Below the pieces are notes generated by a model. The model worked only from the letters and a program-made list of their open reading frames with translations. It was not told the origin of the DNA and made no database searches. From assembly GCA_946484175.1 (NCBI GenBank), contig CAMLSX010000015.1, positions 1 to 45,663 of the forward strand: DNA of 45,663 nucleotides, written 5' to 3'. Both the position numbers and the translations under genes were made by a program. Of this stretch, positions 35,672 through 43,563 are shown piece after piece; position 1 is the stretch's first letter; the number at the start of each line of letters is the position of its first letter. The stretch is from an uncultured Clostridia bacterium. Lineage in GTDB: Bacteria; Bacillota; Clostridia; Oscillospirales; Acutalibacteraceae.

Positions 35672-36319
35672 ATGCCAAAACGCGAAAATATCTCCATGTC
35701 AGTGATACGGCGGCTCCCCCGTTATTACCGTTTTTTGAACGACCTGAAAAAAAAGGGCGTAACCCGTGTTTCTTCCAAGGAATTATCCGCCAAAATGGGT
35801 TTTACCGCATCCCAGATTCGTCAGGATCTGAATTGCTTTGGTGGGTTTGGACAGCAAGGATACGGTTATATTGTGGAGCAGCTCTGCAATGAAATCGGTA
35901 ATATTCTCGGCGTAGCAAATGGATATAAATGTATTCTGATTGGTGCCGGTAACTTGGGGCAAGCCATCGCCACTCACCTCTCATTTGAGACACAGGGATT
36001 TCAGCTTGTTGGTATTTTTGACAGCAATCCGCGAAAGGTCGGGACAACCTTGGGAAATCTGGTGATTTCTGACATTCAGACTCTCGAGGAATTTTGTCGG
36101 GAACAAAAGCCTGTAATGGCAGTTTTGTGTGTGCCAAGAGCAGCGGTTGAACGGCTTTCCGATAAGCTGTATGCGATGGGAATTAAAAATTTCTGGAATT
36201 TCAGTCACTATGATATTACCATGAAATATCATGATGCTATCGTGGAGAATGTTCATCTTAACGATAGTCTGATGACCCTTTGTTATCGTATTTCAGACCA
36301 AAGTTCCAGACCAGATTAA
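35672..36319 (+). CDS. rex: Redox-sensing repressor Rex
   Basis: This 215-residue NADH/NAD sensor has an N-terminal winged helix (residues ~15-75, ISMSVIRRLPRYYRFL and KMGFTASQIRQDLNCFGGFGQQGYGY). The Rossmann domain carries GAGNLGQAIATH (~88). A C-terminal swap helix follows (NFSHYDITMKYH...NVHLNDSL). Rex represses fermentation and NADH-recycling genes at a low NADH/NAD ratio. The start chosen is ATG 35672; AAGGA lies 12 bases upstream. I found no clear Rex operator of the TTGTTAA-type next to rex or icd. Confidence 0.95.
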   Translation: MPKRENISMSVIRRLPRYYRFLNDLKKKGVTRVSSKELSAKMGFTASQIRQDLNCFGGFGQQGYGYIVEQLCNEIGNILGVANGYKCILIGAGNLGQAIATHLSFETQGFQLVGIFDSNPRKVGTTLGNLVISDIQTLEEFCREQKPVMAVLCVPRAAVERLSDKLYAMGIKNFWNFSHYDITMKYHDAIVENVHLNDSLMTLCYRISDQSSRPD

Positions 36320-36344
36320 TTTTCTTCACCTTATAAAAAGCAGG

Positions 36345-36381
36345 AACCCGGTACAATGATCTGTGCCGGGTTCTATTTTTG
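36345..36381 (+). terminator. Intrinsic terminator after rex
   Basis: GAACCCGGTACA (36345-36356) pairs with TGTGCCGGGTTC (36363-36374), with one G-T pair, followed by TATTTTT. Confidence 0.88.
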
Positions 36382-36408
36382 ATTTTATAAAAAAGGAAGA
36401 AAAGTCGA

Positions 36409-36786
36409 ATGAATAACAAAAAATCTTCTAATTGGTTTTCGCTTGTTTGGCAAAGAACTGCAAGATTTTTTCAGATAAACCGGCGTCAATGGCTTATCGG
36501 CCTGCCGATCTTTTCTGTAGTAATCACGTTATTCTCTCTGCTGTTCCTGCCAGACATTATTCCGATTCATTATGATTCTAGCTGGAAAATTGACCGCTAT
36601 GGCAGCAAGTTTGAACTTCTGTTGATACCGGGTGTTACGATTCTGCTCAGCCTGTTTTTTGGAACCTTTTGGAAAAATCGTGAAAATACTTATCCGGCGG
36701 ACATCAAGATTGTTTTATCACTGGTCATTTTAAATCTTGTACAGTTTTTTATTTTGATTCTTGCTTGGCACCATAGTTTTGTTTAA
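36409..36786 (+). CDS. DUF1648 membrane protein
   Basis: This 125-residue protein has three membrane segments (about 28-48, 70-87, 101-120). The DUF1648 signature between the first two reads LPDIIPIHYDSSWKIDRYGSK (P-x-IPIHY...D-R-x-GSK). Larger relatives include SdpI-type immunity proteins, but this short form has only the N-terminal half. The role is unknown. The start has AAAGGAAG upstream; it is a single gene between two terminators. Confidence 0.82.
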   Translation: MNNKKSSNWFSLVWQRTARFFQINRRQWLIGLPIFSVVITLFSLLFLPDIIPIHYDSSWKIDRYGSKFELLLIPGVTILLSLFFGTFWKNRENTYPADIKIVLSLVILNLVQFFILILAWHHSFV

Positions 36787-36794
36787 GTAAAAAC

Positions 36795-36836
36795 AAAACC
36801 GCACTGTGTTTTTGATAAGCACAGTGCGGTTTTTTA
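36795..36836. terminator. Bidirectional terminator between DUF1648 gene and ilvE
   Basis: The perfect 14-bp arms at 36795-36808 and 36820-36833 (AAAACCGCACTGTG and its complement) are flanked by T on both strands. It serves the two convergent genes. Confidence 0.93.
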
Positions 36837-36848
36837 TAGGCAAGAGCC

Positions 36849-37919
36849 TTATTTCACTTCATAAGTCCAGCCAAAGGTATCCGGCAGTTTGCCCCACTGA
36901 ATACCGGTGAGGGTGTCATACAGCTTCTGGGAAACCGGCCCGATTTCTCCGTTATTGATCTTCATGATCTCATCGCCCCATTTGAGTTCGCCGATGGGAG
37001 AAATAACAGCAGCAGTACCGCTACCGAAAGCCTCTTCCAGCTTGCCAGCTCTGGCTGCTTCAGCCAACTCATCAATGGAGATTGCTCTCTCGGTGACTTT
37101 CATTCCCCAAGAACGCAGAATATCAATACAGGACATACGAGTAACACCGGAAAGAATAGAGCCCTGAAGAGCAGGTGTTACAACTTCGCCGTCGATCTTG
37201 AAGAAGACATTCATGGTGCCAACTTCTTCGATATATTTGCGCTCAATACCATCCAGCCACAGAACCTGTGTATACTTCTGCTTTTCAGCTTCATCCTGAG
37301 CTTTCAGAGAAGCTGCATAGTTACCAGCAGTCTTGGTATAGCCCATACCACCGCGGACAGCACGAACATAGTTTTTCTCAACATAAATCTTCACCGGGTT
37401 CAGTCCCTCGGGATAATAAGCACCTACCGGGCTGAGGATTACAATAAACAGGAGATGCTTAGCGGGATGTACACCTACATGAGGATCGATACCGATGATG
37501 AAGGGACGGATATACAGGGAGGTTCCTTCAGAATGAGGAATCCAATCTTTATCAACAGAAACCAGCTTGGCAATAGCCTTAGTGCAGAAATCCTCGTCAA
37601 TGAGCGGGATGCACAGGCGGTCGTTGGAAACATTCAGTCTGGCCATATTGCGGTCAGGGCGGAACATAAGGATACGGCCATCCACTGCGCGATATGCCTT
37701 CATTCCCTCAAATACAGACTGACCGTAGTGCAGACACATAGCAGCAGGACTCAAAGCAATGTCCTGATACGGTACGATTCTGGCATCATGCCAGCCTTCT
37801 CCCTCATCATAATTCATGATGAGCATATGGTCGGTAAAAATGTTGCCGAAACCGAGTTTGGTTTCATCTGTTGGCTTTGCTTTGGGAGTTTTGGTGAGCT
37901 CAACGCGAATTTCCTGCAT
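36849..37919 (-). CDS. ilvE: Branched-chain amino acid aminotransferase
   Basis: This 356-residue fold-IV PLP enzyme makes or degrades leucine, isoleucine and valine. It is of the longer (BCAT type II) class. QSVFEGMKAYR lies near residue 65, the PLP Lys in GGMGYTKTAGNYAAS (~200) and EEVGTMNVFF (~235). The phosphate loop is SGVTRMS (~265) and EAFGSGTAAVISP lies near 305. AAGAAGGGC precedes the ATG. It is a single gene with its own promoter at 38013 and the terminator at 36795. Confidence 0.96.
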   Translation of the reverse strand: MQEIRVELTKTPKAKPTDETKLGFGNIFTDHMLIMNYDEGEGWHDARIVPYQDIALSPAAMCLHYGQSVFEGMKAYRAVDGRILMFRPDRNMARLNVSNDRLCIPLIDEDFCTKAIAKLVSVDKDWIPHSEGTSLYIRPFIIGIDPHVGVHPAKHLLFIVILSPVGAYYPEGLNPVKIYVEKNYVRAVRGGMGYTKTAGNYAASLKAQDEAEKQKYTQVLWLDGIERKYIEEVGTMNVFFKIDGEVVTPALQGSILSGVTRMSCIDILRSWGMKVTERAISIDELAEAARAGKLEEAFGSGTAAVISPIGELKWGDEIMKINNGEIGPVSQKLYDTLTGIQWGKLPDTFGWTYEVK

Positions 37920-37971
37920 GGAAATGCCCTTCTTTCACTAAGTTATGATGGATTCCCGGTGGAATCAGATG

Positions 37972-37999
37972 TTGCAGGAAGCAAAAAGCCATCCTGCAA
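37972..37999 (-). promoter_or_regulatory. Hairpin in the ilvE leader
   Basis: On the minus strand TTGCAGGA and TCCTGCAA form an 8-bp perfect stem about 55 bases before the ilvE start. There is no T-box or leader-peptide signature, so a regulatory role is only possible. Confidence 0.35.
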
Positions 38000-38012
38000 T
38001 TTAATTGGCTTT

Positions 38013-38041
38013 ATTATAACACTCTTTTTTACAAATTTCAA
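38013..38041 (-). promoter_or_regulatory. Sigma-A promoter of ilvE
   Basis: On the minus strand TTGAAA (38041-38036), a 17-bp spacer and TATAAT (38018-38013). The leader is about 87 bases. Confidence 0.85.
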
Positions 38042-38077
38042 GTTGTCAGACAAGAAAGCAGCATGTTTTACTCCGAT

Positions 38078-38845
38078 TTATTGATTCATTACTTCCACCT
38101 GTTCTTTTGCCTTTGCAGTAAGCTGTACCCACGCAGGCCGAAATCCGCTTTTTACTGCATTTCTGGCTGAGCGAAGATTAGACCAGGCACAGCAGTAAAA
38201 CGGAACTTTCCCCCGCTCTACAATTTCCAGTGCAAGACGGCTCGTGATGGCAGATGCGATTCCCTGCTGCCGGTATTCCGGCAAAACGTCTACACCGATT
38301 TGCCACATCGTATCACAGTCTGCAGAGCATCCGCCCAGTCCAACCAGTTTTTCACCATCAAAAGCCCCCACTGCCAGCACATCCAGGTGTTTCCTCTTTT
38401 CACAAAGGGCATTGCTCCATTGTGGCAGATAGCATCCTGCAAAATCTTCGGGGAATAGCACACGAAGCTCGTAGTTGCATGGCAGCGGCCGTAAAAGATT
38501 CATATCAGGCAGAAAGTATTCTGCCATAAAGCAGACCTTATGACCGTATTTCTGCAAAATCTGTTCCAATACATGCATATTGGGTGTTTCAAAACAATGT
38601 TCCGGCGGAAATTTTGCGAGATAGGCTTCTGCTTCCTCCCGAATCTCCGGAGCAACTGAGGCGACAATCTGATTCCCGTAAAAAGTCAGGTCACAGAAGA
38701 AGGGCAATTCCAGGTATTTTCTTGCCTTCGGGTTTGGCTCAGAAATCACGACGGTGCTCTTTTCTGACAAAAAGTCGTCCACCTGACAGTGACTGTCAAT
38801 TGCGGATTGTTCCATTGCAATTTGTAAAATCTCCCGATTTGTCAT
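38078..38845 (-). CDS. GNAT acetyltransferase
   Basis: This 255-residue protein has a C-terminal GNAT domain (about 150-250). Its acetyl-CoA loop is VDVLPEYRQQGIASAITSRLA (V-x5-Q/R-x-x-G-x-A), and the preceding strand is GLGGCSADCDTMWQIGV. The N-terminal 140 residues resemble the ligand region of similar clostridial proteins. The substrate is unknown. The start chosen is ATG 38845 with AGGAGG 7 bases upstream; the codon before it is GTG. It follows the other acetyltransferase by 12 bases. Confidence 0.83.
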   Translation of the reverse strand: MTNREILQIAMEQSAIDSHCQVDDFLSEKSTVVISEPNPKARKYLELPFFCDLTFYGNQIVASVAPEIREEAEAYLAKFPPEHCFETPNMHVLEQILQKYGHKVCFMAEYFLPDMNLLRPLPCNYELRVLFPEDFAGCYLPQWSNALCEKRKHLDVLAVGAFDGEKLVGLGGCSADCDTMWQIGVDVLPEYRQQGIASAITSRLALEIVERGKVPFYCCAWSNLRSARNAVKSGFRPAWVQLTAKAKEQVEVMNQ

Positions 38846-38857
38846 CACAGCTCCTCC

Positions 38858-39739
38858 TTATATTCTTTTTTCACCCATCCAATATTCCGTCTGTTTTTTG
38901 GCTCCCATCTTCCCATACCAGTCTTCCAAATAAGTATACCCGATAAAGCAGCCCCGCAGTCCGGCCTTCTTCATGCGCTGCATTGCAAAACAACATAAAG
39001 CGTGCCCAATTCCACGATTGCGGAATTCTTCAGAAACCGCTATACAGGCAAAACTACCCATTTGAGGAAGCGATTTTTCATACAGACACTCTGAATCTGT
39101 ATCAATCAAAATAGTCCCTGCAATTTTTCCGCTGGAAAGTTCGATTGCCACAGCAGCCGGGCGTTCGGCAGGAAAATAAAATTCTCCCCACCCCTGAACG
39201 ACATTTTCTGCACATGCTGCACTGGACAAAACCTCTGCTGTATCATCTTGCTGGCGGCTTCGAATCAAAAAACCTTCTATAAGTTCAAAATCAAAATGAT
39301 CTGTCTCTGAAAAATCCACCGTCATATCGTAACTTGTCCACTGATAGCAGTATCCGCGCTTTTCAAACCAGGCAGAAGCATTACTTTTGGAATCCATCGG
39401 CACGCCGGGTGTCAGATAAGTTCCGCTTTTACTTCCAAGTACAATCTTTTTCCAGCCAGCTTTCCGAATCAGATTTTCAGCTTCTGCTAACAGTTGTGAG
39501 CCGATTCCCCGCCCGCGCAACTCTTCGCGAACACACAGCATCAAAAGTACGTCCTGATATACCACGCAAAATCCCGAAATCGAGAAATCTTTTTGCGCCA
39601 ATATCACCTGTGCTCCTCGATGAAGAGCCAGTCTCTCTATAAAAATTTTTTCGGTTGTCTGAATATGCTCAAAACAGCTATTATAAATAGAAAGCATTTC
39701 CTGACATTCTTCCTGTGAAGGGTTCTGACAGATTTTCAT
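38858..39739 (-). CDS. Tandem GNAT acetyltransferase
   Basis: This 293-residue protein has two GNAT folds. The first (~1-140) has CVREELRGRGIGSQLLAEAE and the second (~150-293) has AVSEEFRNRGIGHALCCFAM; each is a complete R/Q-x-x-G-x-G/A pyrophosphate loop. Double GNAT proteins often keep one active and one binding domain. The substrate is unknown. AAAGGG lies 8-9 bases before the ATG. It sits between rsmF and another GNAT gene on one strand, so the three are probably one operon. Confidence 0.85.
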   Translation of the reverse strand: MKICQNPSQEECQEMLSIYNSCFEHIQTTEKIFIERLALHRGAQVILAQKDFSISGFCVVYQDVLLMLCVREELRGRGIGSQLLAEAENLIRKAGWKKIVLGSKSGTYLTPGVPMDSKSNASAWFEKRGYCYQWTSYDMTVDFSETDHFDFELIEGFLIRSRQQDDTAEVLSSAACAENVVQGWGEFYFPAERPAAVAIELSSGKIAGTILIDTDSECLYEKSLPQMGSFACIAVSEEFRNRGIGHALCCFAMQRMKKAGLRGCFIGYTYLEDWYGKMGAKKQTEYWMGEKRI

Positions 39740-39756
39740 AATGACAACCCTTTCGT

Positions 39757-41091
39757 TTATTTCTTATTACGCAGTCCTTTAGGATAATGATTTTTTAGAC
39801 GGTCGGAAGAATATTTTCCATATCCCACTGTCACGTTATCTACACAAACGCCCACATAACTGCCGTTTGGTGCGTCCAACTCCACACTCAGTTCTTCCCC
39901 TCGCAGGAACGCGGCAATTTCAGCGCTGTTTGACGAAAAAGACACACTGTATTGCAAAGCTTCCGGTCGGGCCGCCATAAACAGCCCGTGAGCGGGCTCC
40001 ATTCGCTTGCCTTTGACTTCTCCCACTTCTACGCCGGCACGGAGCACACCAAGTCCGGATAAATCGGGTAATCCCTCCGGCAGCAAATACAATCGGGTTC
40101 CTACCTGCATAAGGGAATTTTTAGGCGATTGACGGAAAATCTTCTGCAAAAGCTCTCTTGCCAGTTTAAAACCGTCCCCCTTTTCGGCCTGCAACTTGAG
40201 GGAAGCGGGAGTTTCAGGATTTTCAGAAATTCGCCGGAGCCGAGCTGCAAAGTGCCCTTCTCCCCCATCCATGGGATAAATCCGAACAGCATCCATATTT
40301 TCTGCTTTTCTGCCAAAAGAAACGCCGGGGTTTTCCAATATAAATCCCGGTTCTTCTTCGAGGAACCTCCGAATAACACCTTCGTTTTCTTCGGGAGAAA
40401 AAGTGCAGGTGGAATAAACCAGCACACCGCCTTCTTTGACGGCCTGTTTTGCAGAATGTAGGATCGCCAGTTGCCGGTCGGCACAGGCTTTTACGTGTTC
40501 GGGGCTCCATTCTTCAATGGCCAGTTCATCGCGGCGGAACATGCCTTCTCCTGAACAGGGCGCGTCTACCAATACCTTGTCAAAGAATCCGGCCAGACGG
40601 CTGCACAGGGTTTCCGGATGACAGGAGGACACTACTGCATTTTTCACGCCCATGCGCTCCATATTCGAGAGAAGAATCTGGGCGCGATTTTTTATGATTT
40701 CGTTGCTCCACAAAAGCCCATCCCCCATAAGACAAGCAGCAATCTGGGTGGACTTCCCGCCTGGTGCAGCGCAAAGATCCAACACTTTTTCTCCAGGCTG
40801 TGGCGCAAGCACTGTTACCGCAGAAGAGGCCGACGGCTCCTGTGAGTAGAAGGCGCCAGCGTGGTGCAGAGGAAGGCTTCCCACCTTTTCCGTTTGGGTA
40901 TAAAAACACAAGGGCGAAAAAGGTGACGGCTTCAAATCCTCCATGGATGCCTCTATTGTCTCTTTTTCGCATTTTAAGGGGTTCATTCGCACACCACGGA
41001 AATGAGGCTGGTCATAGGCGGCAAGAAATTGGGAATATTCATCGCCCAGCATGGTCTGCATACGGCTGAGAAAAGCCTGCGGAAGAAGCAT
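39757..41091 (-). CDS. rsmF: RsmF/NOL1-type rRNA cytosine-5 methyltransferase
   Basis: This 444-residue RNA m5C methyltransferase has a SAM-binding DLCAAPGGKSTQ (~residue 105). The two catalytic cysteines lie in DAPCSGEGMFRR (~180) and STCTFSPEENEGVI (~230). A C-terminal PUA-like extension (~280-444, LRAGVEVGEVKGKRMEPAHGL) distinguishes RsmF/YebU types from RsmB. It modifies 16S rRNA or tRNA; the exact site is unknown. The start is ATG 41091 after AAAGGAGG with 7-base spacing, rather than the upstream ATG at 41136. Confidence 0.92.
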   Translation of the reverse strand: MLLPQAFLSRMQTMLGDEYSQFLAAYDQPHFRGVRMNPLKCEKETIEASMEDLKPSPFSPLCFYTQTEKVGSLPLHHAGAFYSQEPSASSAVTVLAPQPGEKVLDLCAAPGGKSTQIAACLMGDGLLWSNEIIKNRAQILLSNMERMGVKNAVVSSCHPETLCSRLAGFFDKVLVDAPCSGEGMFRRDELAIEEWSPEHVKACADRQLAILHSAKQAVKEGGVLVYSTCTFSPEENEGVIRRFLEEEPGFILENPGVSFGRKAENMDAVRIYPMDGGEGHFAARLRRISENPETPASLKLQAEKGDGFKLARELLQKIFRQSPKNSLMQVGTRLYLLPEGLPDLSGLGVLRAGVEVGEVKGKRMEPAHGLFMAARPEALQYSVSFSSNSAEIAAFLRGEELSVELDAPNGSYVGVCVDNVTVGYGKYSSDRLKNHYPKGLRNKK

Positions 41092-41199
41092 GCTATTTCC
41101 TCCTTTATAAAAATTCTGTAAAAAATTGTCTATCACGGTGAGATTTGCTTTCTTCGAAGAATATATTCATGGAGTTTTTCAGCTCTACTATATTGACTT

Positions 41200-41229
41200 T
41201 TGCAAGTATCTATATAACATTTTTATAAT
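41200..41229 (+). promoter_or_regulatory. Candidate promoter of the XRE gene
   Basis: TTGCAA (41200-41205), an 18-bp spacer and TATAAT (41224-41229). TTGACT at 41193 is an alternative -35 with poor spacing. Confidence 0.45.
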
Positions 41230-41262
41230 ATCAAAAACAAACCGTCAAAAAGGAGGCGTTCC

Positions 41263-41520
41263 ATGTATAAGAACAAAGCACCATCCGGCAATAACCTTTG
41301 CGGGAAACGCATCAAGGCTATCCGACAACATCTGCCGCAAAAGACTTCCCAGCGCACGCTGGCCGAGATGTTACAAGTGGCCGGACTGGATATTGATAAA
41401 AACGCCATACAGAGAATTGAAAGCGGACAGCGGTTTGTCACGGATATTGAACTGAAAGCCATTGCCCAAGTGCTTCATGTGCGTTATGAAGCATTGCTGG
41501 ACGACGAAAATGACAATTAA
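41263..41520 (+). CDS. Small XRE-family regulator
   Basis: This 85-residue single-domain DNA-binding protein has its helix-turn-helix in residues ~14-75. Recognition features are SQRTLAEMLQVAGLDIDKNAIQRIESGQR and the closing TDIELKAIAQVLHVRYEALL. There is no effector domain. Close small relatives in Clostridia are regulators of unknown target. It has an ideal AAGGAGG before the ATG, is divergent from rsmF and lies 80 bases before an Asn-rich peptide gene it may control. Confidence 0.88.
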   Translation: MYKNKAPSGNNLCGKRIKAIRQHLPQKTSQRTLAEMLQVAGLDIDKNAIQRIESGQRFVTDIELKAIAQVLHVRYEALLDDENDN

Positions 41521-41600
41521 CCCCTTCCAAAAATTATCCGAATAAATTTCCCCACCCTGCACAAACTACTTTTGCCAACGTGCAAAGGGGGTGAAACGTA

Positions 41601-41819
41601 ATGGAAAATAAAAATGGCATGAATCGCATGAACAATATGAACAGCATGAATTCGATGAACTCCACCCAGGGAAGCAACATGAACAGCCAGCAGAGCACTT
41701 CTCGGAAAAAGGCTTCTAACAAAAAGAGCCAGAACGCCCAGAATGTGAAATCTCAGAGCTCTCAAAATGTGGCTACCAAAGAGTACAACCAGTACTCTGA
41801 CTGCAACCATAACCGCTAA
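41601..41819 (+). CDS. Asn/Ser/Met-rich low-complexity small protein
   Basis: This 72-residue protein starts with an MNxMNS-type tandem (MNRMNNMNSMNSMNS, residues 7-21). A Ser/Lys/Gln/Asn-rich middle (STSRKKASNKKSQNAQN) follows and the protein ends NQYSDCNHNR. There is one Cys, no membrane segment and almost no hydrophobic residues. A good site (AAAGGGGGTG) and a following terminator argue for a real gene. Composition resembles gamma-type small acid-soluble or coat-associated spore proteins, but no known motif (for example FASET) is present, so function is not assigned. Confidence 0.7.
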   Translation: MENKNGMNRMNNMNSMNSMNSTQGSNMNSQQSTSRKKASNKKSQNAQNVKSQSSQNVATKEYNQYSDCNHNR

Positions 41820-41854
41820 TTCCTGATTTTAAGCTCCTTCCGCCTGCCATTCCA

Positions 41855-41906
41855 AAAGCTGACAAGACTATCCCATTTCGGGACAGCCTTGCCAGCTTTC
41901 TTTTTT
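41855..41906 (+). terminator. Intrinsic terminator after the Asn-rich gene
   Basis: The 20-base arms at 41855-41874 and 41880-41899 pair with three mismatches and are followed by CTTTTTT. It also faces the convergent YitT gene. Confidence 0.85.
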
Positions 41907-41908
41907 CC

Positions 41909-42841
41909 TTATTCCTTGGGTTCAGATTTCTGTTTCAAAGATTTGATGATCTCTCTCAATGTTTTATCATCGCTGGACGCAGAGCGGAACCCTTCACCGG
42001 TAATTTCGCCTGCTTCACCCACAATGACAAACGCGTCTTTATCGGCTGTATGGATAATATCATTGATTTTCGTTACTTCATAGCGGCGTACCGCGCAGAG
42101 AAGCATCTCTCCGTTGTTACCGCTGTAACCGCCCTGAATCGGAATAATGGTCACACCACGATCAATGTCTTCCAAAATCCGCTGCCTGATTTCATCACTC
42201 TTCTTGGAAATGATAAAATACAGTTTACCGTTACCTGAATCGGTACCATAAAGCAATGTGTCAATAATACGCGTGCTGACAAAAATAGCAATAATGGCAT
42301 ACAGGGCACTTTCCAGCTTCTGATATACTAATGCCGAGGCAGCGATCACAACTAAATCTACTGCTAACATCAGCTTGCCCATGGATAAATGACGGAAATG
42401 CTTTCCCAACAATCTGGCAATCATATCAGTACCGCCGGTAGTACTGCCTCGCATAAATACCAGTGCAAGTCCAATTCCTTCCAGAACACCGCCAAAAATA
42501 GCAGCAAGAAATGGATTTCCCTCATATGCTGGCACCACCAGTGCCAACGTATCGATTGCTACCGAAAAAATGATAATAGCTGCAATACTTTTCGCTACCA
42601 GTTTATATCCGATCTCTACAATAGCCCAAATAATAATGGGAATATTGATAATCATATTCACCATACCGATAGGCGTTTGGAAAAGGTAGTTCAGCATCGT
42701 ACCAATACCGGTCACACCACCCGGCGCAATATGGTTTGGGGCAGTGAATACATTCACGGCTATAGCATCAATGAGTGCACCTGCTACAAAAAACAGGCTA
42801 TCCAATGCCAGGGTTTTTGCTCGGCTTTTGCTTTCGAACAT
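41909..42841 (-). CDS. YitT family membrane protein (DUF161/DUF2179)
   Basis: This 310-residue protein has five or six hydrophobic segments in the first ~200 residues (FFVAGALIDAIAVNVFTAPNHIAPGG, FGGVLEGIGLALVFMRGSTTGGTDMIA). A cytoplasmic DUF2179 domain follows (~215-300, RGVTIIPIQGGYSGNNGEMLLCAV). This is the standard YitT architecture; the C-terminal domain is thought to bind a small ligand. The role is unknown. The start chosen is ATG 42841 with GGAGGTG 8 bases upstream; the 48-codon upstream extension lacks family features. Confidence 0.93.
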   Translation of the reverse strand: MFESKSRAKTLALDSLFFVAGALIDAIAVNVFTAPNHIAPGGVTGIGTMLNYLFQTPIGMVNMIINIPIIIWAIVEIGYKLVAKSIAAIIIFSVAIDTLALVVPAYEGNPFLAAIFGGVLEGIGLALVFMRGSTTGGTDMIARLLGKHFRHLSMGKLMLAVDLVVIAASALVYQKLESALYAIIAIFVSTRIIDTLLYGTDSGNGKLYFIISKKSDEIRQRILEDIDRGVTIIPIQGGYSGNNGEMLLCAVRRYEVTKINDIIHTADKDAFVIVGEAGEITGEGFRSASSDDKTLREIIKSLKQKSEPKE

Positions 42842-42990
42842 TTTCTGAACACCTCCGGAAATGGGAATGAAATATACTTTTGACAAAATGGAGGAACTGC
42901 TTTCCATTTTAAAGTGTGGGCATCTGCCTTTGTAATTCCGATTCTCCCCTATCGGGGAAACGGAGGGAAGCAACATCAGGAACAAAACAA

Positions 42991-43157
42991 GCCCCTTTTT
43001 TCTTGCAAAAAGGGGCCTCTTGAAAAATATCCCACCAGGATATTTTTCAATTCACCACCAAAAATGCGCCCTCCGGCAAAAGAATTCCGCTCTCTGCGGA
43101 GAGCGGCCAGGAGCTCCGCGCCCCTGGACTGGCGCCAAAGGGACTAAGTCCCTTTGG
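42991..43157. repeat. Mosaic of five inverted repeats between mrnC and the YitT gene
   Basis: Successive stems are GCCCCTTTTT (42991-43000 with 43007-43016); a 13-bp perfect pair (43020-43032 with 43038-43050); CCGCTCTC (43087-43094 with 43099-43106); CCAGG...CCTGG (43107-43127); and CCAAAGGGACT (43135-43145 with 43147-43157). The last overlaps the mrnC stop codon. The composition and packing resemble dispersed non-coding repeat blocks known from Oscillospirales genomes. One of the stems probably also terminates mrnC. No gene is seen in 42842-43143. Confidence 0.65.
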
Positions 43158-43551
43158 AATCCGTAATCATGCACAGCTGGAACAATTCCCGCAAGCGCTC
43201 CAACTTTCCATCCAGATACAAATATCCAAACAGCGCCTCAAACGCCGTGGCGGCATGATAATCCGCCACCGACGCGTTTTTGGGTACATGGTTCACATGG
43301 GCGTTTCTTCCCCGCTGGTACACCTGCTGCTCTTCTTCTGTTAAATGAGGCCACAGCTTTTGAGAGAAATTTGCCTGTGCGGCTGCGCAGACCTGTTCCA
43401 CTGAACGTTGATGCAGCTTTTTTACTGGACAATTCCCACGGCACACCAACTCTTCCCGCACAAACAACTCAAACACGCAATCCCCCACAAAAGCCAGCGT
43501 CAGCGGGCTCAGCTGCCGGGGATCACAGTTCTGGTTTAAAAAACGTTCCAA
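43144..43551 (-). CDS. mrnC: Mini-ribonuclease III, TTG start
   Basis: This 135-residue RNase III catalytic domain without a dsRNA-binding domain is the MrnC type that matures 23S rRNA. The key regions are LAFVGDCVFELFVRE (~18-32, catalytic Asp in GDCVFE), VNHVPKNASVADYHAATAFEALFGYLYL (~86-113, second acidic site) and the central KKLHQRSVE. The start is TTG 43551 with AAAGGAG 7 bases upstream. It is obgE-coupled: the obgE stop lies inside that site. The last four codons and stop (SKGT-TAG) fall in an inverted repeat, so the C-terminus may have been altered by repeat insertion. Confidence 0.92.
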   Translation of the reverse strand: MERFLNQNCDPRQLSPLTLAFVGDCVFELFVREELVCRGNCPVKKLHQRSVEQVCAAAQANFSQKLWPHLTEEEQQVYQRGRNAHVNHVPKNASVADYHAATAFEALFGYLYLDGKLERLRELFQLCMITDSKGT

Positions 43552-43563
43552 ATCCCTGCTCCT

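Noticed and set aside
41104-41132. Minus-strand promoter TAGACA-17-TATAAA before rsmF
   Set aside because: The -10 box overlaps the Shine-Dalgarno sequence, so a transcript starting there would lack the ribosome site.
41622-41665. MNx codon repeat as a CRISPR or tandem DNA repeat
   Set aside because: The repeat is short, in frame and imperfect at the DNA level; it is best explained as low-complexity coding sequence.
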